Shown piece by piece: positions 1-6,474 of a DNA stretch of 10,060 nt. Position numbers and translations under genes: made by a program. Positions within the stretch are counted from its first letter, which is position 1; each line of letters starts with the position of its first letter. A model generated the notes under the pieces. It was not told where the DNA came from. It saw nothing but the letters and a program-made list of their open reading frames with translations, and did no database searches. The DNA comes from Verrucomicrobiales bacterium (GTDB taxonomy: Bacteria > Verrucomicrobiota > Verrucomicrobiia > Limisphaerales > RI-55): the NCBI GenBank assembly GCA_003484235.1, contig DNDP01000361.1:1-10060 (forward strand), given 5' to 3'.

Positions 1-281
1 CGGGTGACCCAGAGGGCCGAGACGTTGTTGGGGATGCCGTCCCGCGGGATGGTCACCGTCGTCGCGCCCTTGACCACCGTGCCCGGTTCGATCGTCAGCG
101 TCGCGCTGTTCCGCACGTAGATGACGGTGTCCAGGATGTAGGTGTTCGTCGCCCGCCACGTGGTGTCCGTCGTGACGTCCGCCGCGATGCGCACCACCGC
201 GCCTTGCAGGGAGGTGGCGGCCATGGCGGCAACCGCTCCGAGCAACAGGGCTTTCTTCAGCATGATCATAGTGGTATTCAT
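1..281 (-). CDS. Secreted protein, probable beta-helix/repeat surface protein (N-terminal part; runs off the left edge)
   Basis: The first 93 codons are visible and the C-terminal part lies beyond the window. The N-terminus has a Lys-Lys followed by a hydrophobic run rich in Ala and Leu (about residues 9-28), as in a Sec signal peptide. The mature part begins with a Thr/Asp-rich stretch containing TTW and TYILD, then ATLTIEPGTVVKG at residues 60-72 and ALWVTR at the window edge. I recall this order (a 'TTW...YIL' segment, then 'LTIEPGTVIKG', then 'ALVVTRG') from large secreted proteins of Verrucomicrobiota, Bacteroidota and some Proteobacteria that probably fold as parallel beta-helices; their function is unsettled. 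In-frame ATGs lie at 281, 269 and 263. I chose 281 because a GGAAG lies 14 nt upstream, but that spacing is long and 269 or 263 is possible. It follows the receptor gene on the same strand after 205 nt, so it may have its own promoter while serving the same uptake route. Confidence 0.72.
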   Translation of the reverse strand, partial: MNTTMIMLKKALLLGAVAAMAATSLQGAVVRIAADVTTDTTWRATNTYILDTVIYVRNSATLTIEPGTVVKGATTVTIPRDGIPNNVSALWVT

Positions 282-347
282 TGGATTCAATTCAGCTTCC
301 CACAACGCAGAGGCAGTCGCAGGACGAGGGGACCATGTTCCCGGAAT

Positions 348-384
348 GTGAACTCACGATGTCGCTGAAGTGACAATCACGTGA
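348..384. promoter_or_regulatory. Cluster of GTGA/TCAC inverted repeats, candidate operator
   Basis: Three palindromic arrangements of the same half-site crowd into 37 nt: GTGAACTCAC at 348-357, GTGACAATCAC at 370-380, and the perfect TCACGTGA at 377-384, which shares a half-site with the second. The first two centres are about 22 nt apart, close to two helical turns. The cluster lies about 70-100 nt upstream of the left-edge gene and downstream of the receptor gene, where a regulator of the left-edge gene could bind. No regulator gene is in the window, and no convincing -35/-10 pair could be placed. The assignment is inference from symmetry only. Confidence 0.25.
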
Positions 385-453
385 ACGCGCCCCCGGGATT
401 GGAACCGGCGGAGAAGGCTGACAAGTCCTCGGCAAACCAGTTGAGACGACTGC

Positions 454-470
454 CCGCCTCCGGCAGGCGG
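454..470 (-). terminator. Weak hairpin after the receptor gene, possible attenuator or terminator
   Basis: CCGCCT at 454-459 and AGGCGG at 465-470 form a perfect 6-bp GC stem with a 5-nt loop, starting 17 nt past the receptor stop codon. No T-tract follows on the minus strand, so this is not a standard intrinsic terminator. It could stabilise the 3' end or reduce read-through into the left-edge gene. A chance hairpin is also plausible at this GC content. Confidence 0.25.
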
Positions 471-486
471 AGGGCCGGAACCGTCG

Positions 487-3288
487 TCAAAACGTGTAAC
501 CAAGCGAAAGCCCGAACTCCATTCCCTTGGTGTACCGCGTGCGGACCAGCGGACCGGCCACCGGCCACTTCTGCACGACATCGAACTGCGGATCGAGCAG
601 GTTCTTGGCGGAGAGCTTCAGGCGCCAGCGGTCACCGAGACGCTGCGAGACGAACACGTCAAGGCTTGGCGCAGGCTGGATGAATTCGTCCGGCGCGAAC
701 GTGCCGACCGCAACCAACCGCTCGCCCACGACTCCGCCGGAGACCGTGATCGTCGTGCCCCAGTCCGGCTGCTCCCAGGTCACGTCACCGTTGATGATGT
801 AGTTTGGCTGGTCGTACAGCGGACGCGTCTCGCTGGTCTCACCGTAGTTTGCGCGGACGATCTGCTCGAAGCCGAGCAGCTTCACTTCGGACTCGATGAG
901 GGCGAAGTTGAAGCCCAGGGTAAAGCCCCCGAGGGGCTCCCACCAGTTGCCCAGATCCTCACGCATCTCAAACTCGATGCCCTGCACCGTGCCGGCCGAA
1001 TAGTTCGTGTACTGGTATAGGTCCGGGCCCTGCGCGATCTGAATCAGTTCGATCGGATCGGTGATGTTTTTCCGGAACACCGAGGCCGACATCAGCGAAC
1101 CCTCCCACGGATACCAGTCGAGCCGCACGTCGAAGTTCTCGCTGCCGCCCAGCCGGTTGTTCTCGTGGCCCTGGATCTGCCGCGCCAGCGCCACGTCGTA
1201 AATCGCCGCCCGTGAAATCTCGCGGTAGATCGGGCGCACCAGCGTCTCGGACCACCCGAGCTTCAGCTGCAGGTTTTCACGCAGATGAATCGTGGCATTC
1301 ATCCCGGGCAGCCAGTCGTCCTGGTCGATTTCGGAGGCCCATCTCTGGGAGGAACTCAGGTTGACGGTGTCCACCGCCAGTTTCGTGTTCTCGAACCGTG
1401 CGCCTCCCGTCAGCCGCAACCAGTCCAGCACGGCCCAGTCCGCCATGAGGTAGGCGCCGGTGATGTCCTGCTGTCCGCTGTAGGCGAAGTTGGGACTGAA
1501 GTTGCGGTAGTCGAGGTGCTGCTCGTTCTCCGGTGCGAGGTAATCTTGCGGATCGCCGGACTGATAGAAACTGTTGCGCCGGCTTGAGCGGACATCGAAC
1601 GATCGTGCGAAGTACTCGCGCTCCGAACCGTTGAATGCGCCGCCAAGCTGCAGGGCGTTGTCGCGGGAGTTGTAGGAAGGCAGCGGGATCTTCAGATCGC
1701 CCTTGAGGCTCCGGGCTTCCTCCTCGATCGTGCGCCACGTGCGGTTGGGCCGCTCAGGCCGCGCGGGACCAAACGGCGTGTAACTGTCGTTCTGCGGGTC
1801 CGCCAGGAACTGGAAGATGCGCAGATCCGGTTCGTCCTGGGTGGTCGAGGAGAGGGCGCCCACCCAGTTGAGCGTGGTTCCGTTCAAAGCCGGGAAGGCG
1901 TGATCGCCGAGGAGCTGGTAGTAGGTGAGGCTGCGCTCGGTCCAGGCCAGAATCGACTGCTCGAGAAAGGTTCCGTTCTCCACGCTGGTGCCGGCGTCCT
2001 CGGACTGGCCGGCGAGCCGTCGCGCCTCGTCCTCGGCAGTCTGCACCCGCAGGAAGTTGAAGCCCAGCTCGTGGCCATCCGCCAGTTCGTAGCCGAGCGC
2101 GACCATCGCCCCCCACGTGTATTCGATGACGCCGCGCGCATCCGATTTGTCCTCGGTGATCTGGAAGCCATTGCTGTCGTACTTCCGCACGCGGCCGTTC
2201 TCGTAGTAGTCCCAGTCGTTCTTGTAGGTGACGCCGGCGAGGTAGCCCAGCTTCCGCCCCGCCACGGCGACGCTGTCGCCCACATTCAGGGCGAAGCTGG
2301 AATCCACCGGCGACTGCCCGGCGATCGGCGAGAACTGCCGCGAGCCGAACGATCCCTTGATGGGCTCACCCAGATTCTGGCTGGAGTTGATCGGCGTGCC
2401 TGCGGCCGCCCCGGGCAGCGCCCGGATGCCGTCATCCATCGCCAGCCAGTCCGTCGAGCCGCGGTCGGACATCAGGAAATCGTCCCGGACACTGCCCTGG
2501 GTGTCGTAGGAGACGCCGACCTTCACGTTGAACAGGAACTGGTCCGGATAGCGCCTCGTCACGATGTTGATGGCGCCACCGGAAAAGCCGCCGGGCAGAT
2601 CGGGAGAGAACGTCTTGCTGACGTCCAGCTGCCGGATGAAATCGGACGGGATCAGGTCGAGCTGGGCGGCCTTGCGATTCGGATCGGCGCTCGGGAAGTC
2701 CGTGCCGTTGAGCATCGTCGAGGTGTAGCGATCGCCCAGACCGCGGATCACCGCATACTTGCCCTCCGCCACGCTGGCGCCGGTCACCTTGCCGACCGCC
2801 TCCGCCGCGTCGCCCAGGCCCAGCTGGGAGATCATCTCCGAGCCGATCGCGCTCTTGATCACCGGATCCTTCTGCCGCTGGATCAGGAGCTCGCCGTCGA
2901 TGTCCGAAAGGGGATCGCCCACCACCTCGATAGGTTCCAACTCGTACGTGTCCAATCGCAGCTGGATGTCCAGGCGGGTCGCTTCACCCGCGACTATCCG
3001 GACCGCGGAACTCTGCTGCTTTTCGTACCCGGTTTTCAGGAAGAGGACGTCATGGGCTCCGTCAGGCACTTCGAGAATCGAATAGCGTCCGTCCGCGCCG
3101 GAAGTCGTCGAAAAGGAAGTGCCGACGATCGTGACCTTGACGTCCGGGATCTCGCGGCCGGTGTCCGCCTCGAGGATCTGGCCAAACACGCCTCCCGTCT
3201 CCGCCGCGGTCTGTCCGAGAACTGTCGGAGCGAGTGCGGCGGCCAAGAGCGCCGGCAGCCACCGGCCGATGTTGCGGGAAACCTTCAT
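487..3288 (-). CDS. TonB-dependent outer-membrane receptor with N-terminal carboxypeptidase-regulatory-like domain
   Basis: This 933-residue protein should form a 22-strand outer-membrane barrel closed by a plug and import a substrate with energy from TonB. A signal peptide covers about residues 1-25, with likely cleavage after VLG. A CarboxypepD_reg-like beta-sandwich follows (about 31-111; AYSI-like 'DGRYSILEVPDG' near 66-77). A possible TonB box, LEPIEVVGD, lies near 117-125. The plug spans about 141-245 and contains VIRGLGDRYTSTMLNG, a PS-DP-R segment, and LPGGFSGGAINIVTRR. The barrel ends in GYTF, with the terminal Phe expected for BAM recognition. The plug style matches large TonB receptors of marine and polymer-degrading bacteria, but the ligand cannot be read. 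I chose ATG 3288; an in-frame GTG lies 6 nt upstream at 3294. Neither has a clear Shine-Dalgarno sequence. The start lies 16 nt after the TPR gene's stop, so translation is probably coupled. It is the last gene of the TonB operon, which suggests a dedicated receptor. Confidence 0.95.
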   Translation of the reverse strand: MKVSRNIGRWLPALLAAALAPTVLGQTAAETGGVFGQILEADTGREIPDVKVTIVGTSFSTTSGADGRYSILEVPDGAHDVLFLKTGYEKQQSSAVRIVAGEATRLDIQLRLDTYELEPIEVVGDPLSDIDGELLIQRQKDPVIKSAIGSEMISQLGLGDAAEAVGKVTGASVAEGKYAVIRGLGDRYTSTMLNGTDFPSADPNRKAAQLDLIPSDFIRQLDVSKTFSPDLPGGFSGGAINIVTRRYPDQFLFNVKVGVSYDTQGSVRDDFLMSDRGSTDWLAMDDGIRALPGAAAGTPINSSQNLGEPIKGSFGSRQFSPIAGQSPVDSSFALNVGDSVAVAGRKLGYLAGVTYKNDWDYYENGRVRKYDSNGFQITEDKSDARGVIEYTWGAMVALGYELADGHELGFNFLRVQTAEDEARRLAGQSEDAGTSVENGTFLEQSILAWTERSLTYYQLLGDHAFPALNGTTLNWVGALSSTTQDEPDLRIFQFLADPQNDSYTPFGPARPERPNRTWRTIEEEARSLKGDLKIPLPSYNSRDNALQLGGAFNGSEREYFARSFDVRSSRRNSFYQSGDPQDYLAPENEQHLDYRNFSPNFAYSGQQDITGAYLMADWAVLDWLRLTGGARFENTKLAVDTVNLSSSQRWASEIDQDDWLPGMNATIHLRENLQLKLGWSETLVRPIYREISRAAIYDVALARQIQGHENNRLGGSENFDVRLDWYPWEGSLMSASVFRKNITDPIELIQIAQGPDLYQYTNYSAGTVQGIEFEMREDLGNWWEPLGGFTLGFNFALIESEVKLLGFEQIVRANYGETSETRPLYDQPNYIINGDVTWEQPDWGTTITVSGGVVGERLVAVGTFAPDEFIQPAPSLDVFVSQRLGDRWRLKLSAKNLLDPQFDVVQKWPVAGPLVRTRYTKGMEFGLSLGYTF

Positions 3289-3304
3289 CAGCACGTGCGC
3301 CGGC

Positions 3305-4774
3305 TCACGAACGCGTCGCCGCCTGGGCCTTCAGGACTCCCTCGAGATATCGCTGCACCGTTTCCTTGGGCTCCAGTTCCAGCGCCCGGCGCAGATGCGC
3401 GACGGCCCGTTCGTAGAGCTTCAATCGCACGAGGAGCTGGGCGAGCTTCACGTTCGCTTCCGCTTCGTACTCGGGCAGGCGGCTGACGCGGCCGTACATC
3501 GCCTCGGCCCGCTCCACTTCGCCGCTCCTCCCGTAGTATCCGGCCAGCAGCAGCATGATCTCGCCGTCCATGGGATCGCGCCCGAGCAGATCCTCCATGA
3601 TCCGGGCGGCACCGGCATCCTCGCCGCGGGCGAGCGCGATTTTGGAGTCGAGCCGCAACAGCCGCGTCTTCTCTTCCTCATCCAGGACCGCGCCCGCCTG
3701 GTCACGGATGGCGCCGATCAACCCGCCGGCCTGATCGAGCGCACGACGCGCGGCCAGCACCTCCGCGGCGCGGATGGTCCGACCACGGTTCTGCCCGGGA
3801 TCGGCGTTCAGCGCGGCAAGATAGACATCCAGGGCCACGTCCTTCAGCCCACGCGAGAGATAGATGTCGCCCAGCGCAAACAGGGTGGCGGCGTCCGCCT
3901 CACCCAGCTGGCGGACAACCTCGTAACAGTAGGCGGCCTTCAGCGGTTCGTTCAGCCCGATGTGACAGTTGGCCTGAAACTTCCAGTACTGCGCGGCGCC
4001 GGGTTCATTGCGGATCAGCTCCGCGAAGAGCGCCCCCGCCTCCCGGTAGCGGCCCTGGTAGATCAGCGCGCGCGCGGCGCCGAGTTGCCAGTCCTTCTTT
4101 CCGGGACTCAGCACCATTGCCTGGTTGTAGGCGAGCTCGGCCGACCGGTTCTGGCCGGTCGAAAGGTAGCAGGCACCGAGCAGGCCGTAGAGATCGCCGT
4201 CATTGCCGCCCAGTTCGAGGGCCTTGAGCAGCGGCGGCAGCGCCTCCTCAAACTTCTGGTTCTGGACGTACAGGACGCCCAGGTTCTGGTGCGCCCGCAG
4301 AAAGTCGGGGTATCCTCCGATCGCCTTCCGGTAGCTGTCCAGCGCCGCTTCCGGCATGCCCTCAAGCACCTGGAGGTTGCCGAGCACGAACCAGAAGGAG
4401 GACTTGTTCTGAATGTTCACCTGAATGGGATCGGGGAGCTCGGGCTTCTTTCGCTTCCGATCATCTTCAGGCTCGGGCGGGGCGGGCGGCTGCACGGTCG
4501 CCGTGCCGGCCGCCAGCACTTCGTTGAGACGCCGGATTGCCGCCGGCTGGTTGGTGGCGATGATGCCCGCCAGCTCGCGGTAGAAGAGCTGTTCATCAGC
4601 GCTGAGCGAAGGCTCGACACCGGTCCTGATGCCGAACGAGCCGATGAACTCCGCGACGAAGCCGGGATCCTTCCAGTAATCGCCGGACGGGCCGGCCGCG
4701 GCGGGGGACGTCAGGGGCGCGGCCGTCAAAAGGACGACACCCACGAAGGCTGAGATGAGGAGGGGACTGCGCAT
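3305..4774 (-). CDS. Secreted TPR-repeat protein of the TonB operon
   Basis: This 489-residue protein has a signal peptide (about 1-27, ending PAAA). A short Pro/Glu-rich, basic linker (about 95-115) separates a small N-terminal helical part from a long array of tetratricopeptide repeats. Clear repeats include about 124-157, 158-191 (NLGVLYVQNQKFEEALPPLLKALEL), 192-225, 295-328 (FALGDIYLSRGLKDVALDVY), 404-437 and 438-470. There is no lipobox Cys at the cleavage site, so it is probably soluble periplasmic rather than a lipoprotein. TPR proteins are protein-interaction scaffolds. In Vibrio-type TonB2 clusters a TPR protein follows tonB in the same position, so I infer that it assists TonB, the motor or the receptor in the periplasm. 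The start lies 6 nt after the tonB stop, and 16 nt separate its stop from the receptor ATG. Its ATG has no evident Shine-Dalgarno, which fits coupling to tonB. Confidence 0.9.
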   Translation of the reverse strand: MRSPLLISAFVGVVLLTAAPLTSPAAAGPSGDYWKDPGFVAEFIGSFGIRTGVEPSLSADEQLFYRELAGIIATNQPAAIRRLNEVLAAGTATVQPPAPPEPEDDRKRKKPELPDPIQVNIQNKSSFWFVLGNLQVLEGMPEAALDSYRKAIGGYPDFLRAHQNLGVLYVQNQKFEEALPPLLKALELGGNDGDLYGLLGACYLSTGQNRSAELAYNQAMVLSPGKKDWQLGAARALIYQGRYREAGALFAELIRNEPGAAQYWKFQANCHIGLNEPLKAAYCYEVVRQLGEADAATLFALGDIYLSRGLKDVALDVYLAALNADPGQNRGRTIRAAEVLAARRALDQAGGLIGAIRDQAGAVLDEEEKTRLLRLDSKIALARGEDAGAARIMEDLLGRDPMDGEIMLLLAGYYGRSGEVERAEAMYGRVSRLPEYEAEANVKLAQLLVRLKLYERAVAHLRRALELEPKETVQRYLEGVLKAQAATRS

Positions 4775-4780
4775 GGTGAA

Positions 4781-5443
4781 TCAGGCGGAGGGTGGCCGGA
4801 AGCGGATCGACTGCCGGACGCGGGCGCGTACGGCCTGGCCGTCCTTCACGGCGGGCTCGAACATCCACTGGCGCACCGCCTCGAGCGCCGGCTGCTCGAA
4901 GCCGTTGTGGGTGGAGTTTTCAATGCGCGGTTCCTTCACGCGCCCTTTTTCGTCCAGCACGAACACCAGCACCACCGTGCCTTCCAGCTGCTGGCGCTCG
5001 AGCTCGCGGGGATAACGGGGCGGAATGACCATTGTCGCCGCCGGCGGCTTGTCCACGTCCACCAGTTCAAAAACGTCGATCGCGGCCACCAGGTTGGAGG
5101 CGGTCTGCATCCCCAGTCCGATGCCCACGCCGTCGCCCATTCCGCCGGCCAGCGCCATTTCCAGCTGGCTCAGGCTGATCGGCGGCAGCGAAGTGTCCTC
5201 CTGCAGTTCCTGCGGTTCGGGCTCGGGCTCGGGTTCGGGCTCCGGTTCGGGCTCGGTGACCGGAGGCGGCGGCGGCGGCAGTTCCGCCTCGAAGCTGGAA
5301 AGCTCCAGTTTCTTCTGGCGCGCGGCCGACATCATCTGCGTCAGCGGCAGGGCGAGAAAGACGGCGAAGGTGAGGACGGCGGCCAGCAGCCAGATGCCGC
5401 CGGAGGAACGCTCGATCTGGGGTGGAAGGTAAACGTGTCGCAT
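4781..5443 (-). CDS. tonB: TonB, energy-transducing periplasmic protein
   Basis: This 220-residue protein anchors in the inner membrane and couples the ExbB/ExbD motor to outer-membrane receptors. A short cytoplasmic N-terminus precedes a single transmembrane helix (about 16-36). A Pro-rich linker follows, with PPPPPPV (56-62) and seven Glu-Pro dipeptides (64-77). The C-terminal TonB domain (about 137-217) contains IPPRYPREL, a V-L-V-F-V-L-D-x-x-G-R-V strand, and ALEAVRQWMFEPAVKDGQAV. It is a short TonB of the TonB2 class, since E. coli TonB has 239 residues and a longer linker. A Gly-rich patch with GGMGDGVGIGLGM lies at about 100-112, between linker and domain, and is unusual. The gene starts 12 nt after the exbD stop, with AGGAG close upstream of the ATG. 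That is one of the few clear ribosome-binding sequences in this operon. Confidence 0.96.
   Translation of the reverse strand: MRHVYLPPQIERSSGGIWLLAAVLTFAVFLALPLTQMMSAARQKKLELSSFEAELPPPPPPVTEPEPEPEPEPEPEPQELQEDTSLPPISLSQLEMALAGGMGDGVGIGLGMQTASNLVAAIDVFELVDVDKPPAATMVIPPRYPRELERQQLEGTVVLVFVLDEKGRVKEPRIENSTHNGFEQPALEAVRQWMFEPAVKDGQAVRARVRQSIRFRPPSA
5214..5255 (-). repeat. Hexanucleotide repeat in tonB encoding seven Glu-Pro units
   Basis: Seven imperfect 6-nt units (ggttcg, ggctcg or ggctcc on the plus strand) run head to tail and encode (Glu-Pro)7 of the TonB linker. Units differ at one or two positions. Gain or loss of a unit would stay in frame and change linker length by two residues, so the tract could vary between strains without destroying the gene. 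Pro-rich linkers commonly have such repeats. Confidence 0.85.
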
Positions 5444-5455
5444 GGCTCCTGGTTC

Positions 5456-5863
5456 CTAGGTTTTTTCAGTGGCGACGCTGACGCCCTTGGCGCCGCCGAG
5501 TTTCGCCTCATCCACCACCCGTACGAGGGTTTCCGAGAGGCTGCCCCGGTCGGCCTGGATGATCACCGGCAGTTCGGGGTCCTGCGTGGTGAGCCGCTTC
5601 ACCATGGCGCGCACGCCCGAGATGCCGATCTCGCGGCCCCCGTAGACCACCTGGTTGTTGGCGGTGATCGCGATGAGAATGCTGTTCTTCTCCAGCATCT
5701 GCTGCGTGGCGGCCTCCGGCCGGCTGATCTCGACGCCCGTCTCCTCGACGAACACGGTGGTGACGATGAAGAAGATGAGGAGGATGAACACCATGTCGAT
5801 GAGCGGCGAGATGTTGATCTCGGAGATCTCCTCGGTGTCGGTGATGGAGTGGCGGCCTTTCAT
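5456..5863 (-). CDS. exbD: ExbD-type proton-channel subunit
   Basis: This 135-residue protein is the single-span partner of ExbB in the TonB motor. The N-terminus is cytoplasmic. The transmembrane helix (about 20-39) begins INISPLIDMVFILLIFFIV and holds Asp23, which matches the protonatable Asp25 of E. coli ExbD. The periplasmic domain follows from about 45, with the family's LPVIIQADR segment near 98-106. The length is typical. Its ATG overlaps the last codon and stop of the preceding exbB in an ATGA, so translation is coupled. Only one ExbD is present although there are two ExbB-type genes. I considered TolR, but the adjacent tonB and the absence of tolA, tolB and pal favour ExbD. Confidence 0.96.
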   Translation of the reverse strand: MKGRHSITDTEEISEINISPLIDMVFILLIFFIVTTVFVEETGVEISRPEAATQQMLEKNSILIAITANNQVVYGGREIGISGVRAMVKRLTTQDPELPVIIQADRGSLSETLVRVVDEAKLGGAKGVSVATEKT

Positions 5864-6468
5864 GGTGCGGGCAGGACGTGGGACATGCGGAAATGCTGGA
5901 CGGTGCAGCTCTCGAGCTTGCCGAGGAACGCCTCGTACTCGTGCTGCCGGCGCTTGATCACGTTGGCGGCAAAGAACCCCGGGATCGCGATCAGCAGCCC
6001 CACTTCGGTGGTGATGAGCGCCTCGGAGATGCCGGAGGCCATGGCGCCGGTGAGCTCGCTGCCGCCCGCGGCAATCGCCTCGAACGTGTGGATCATGCCC
6101 AGCACCGTGCCGAGCAGCCCCATCAACGGCGCCGCCGCCACCATCACGTTGAGGAACATCAGCTGGCGCTGCACCGGCGGCAGCTTGGCGGTGATCACTT
6201 CGCTGAACCGGCCCTGGATCTCGCCGATGTTTTCCACCTCATCCTGGGTGTAGCGGATGATCTCGCCCACCTCGCCGCGCGAGCGCGACGGATGCTTCAC
6301 CCACTCCTGCCACGTCACCTCGTCAAGCCGCCGGAACTCGCGCCGGGCAAAATAGCGCCACAGCTGGGCCGCGCTTGCGAAGATGAGCAGGCACAACGCC
6401 GCCAGCGGGATCATCAACGTCCCGCCGGTCAGCCAGAGCTGCAGCACCTTCTGGAAGAACTCGTACAT
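5860..6468 (-). CDS. exbB: ExbB-type MotA/TolQ/ExbB proton-channel protein, short form
   Basis: This 202-residue protein should form the pentameric ring that surrounds the ExbD helices and powers TonB. It has a first transmembrane helix at about 14-35, a cytoplasmic region at about 40-100, and two further helices at about 105-130 and 150-172. The core motifs are present: AAAPLMGLLGTVLGMIHTFE (111-130) and SGISEALITTEVGLLIAIPG (145-164), with the small polar and Thr residues that line the channel. It has no signal peptide or periplasmic extension, unlike the larger ExbB-like gene just upstream. An AAGGA lies 10 nt before the ATG, inside the end of the preceding gene, and only 6 nt separate the genes. 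The last bases overlap exbD by 4 nt. It corresponds to ExbB2 in Vibrio-type clusters. Confidence 0.95.
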   Translation of the reverse strand: MYEFFQKVLQLWLTGGTLMIPLAALCLLIFASAAQLWRYFARREFRRLDEVTWQEWVKHPSRSRGEVGEIIRYTQDEVENIGEIQGRFSEVITAKLPPVQRQLMFLNVMVAAAPLMGLLGTVLGMIHTFEAIAAGGSELTGAMASGISEALITTEVGLLIAIPGFFAANVIKRRQHEYEAFLGKLESCTVQHFRMSHVLPAP

Positions 6469-6474
6469 GACCCG

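Noticed and set aside
1900..3486. Long plus-strand open frame opposite the receptor and the TPR gene
   Set aside because: It is antisense to a well-supported receptor with signal peptide, plug and terminal Phe. Its product is low-complexity in Arg, Ala and Val without a recognisable domain, as expected opposite GC-rich codons.
3119..4753. Long plus-strand open frame opposite the TPR gene
   Set aside because: It mirrors the TPR gene almost end to end and has no recognisable family or start site. It is a shadow of GC-biased coding on the other strand.
4907..6253. Plus-strand open frame opposite tonB, exbD and exbB
   Set aside because: It is rich in His, Arg, Gly and Asp and crosses three genes identified by clear motifs on the other strand, so it is antisense noise.
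5456..6468. Reading the exbB/exbD pair as tolQ/tolR
   Set aside because: tonB follows immediately and no tolA, tolB or pal gene is present. The neighbourhood is that of a TonB system.
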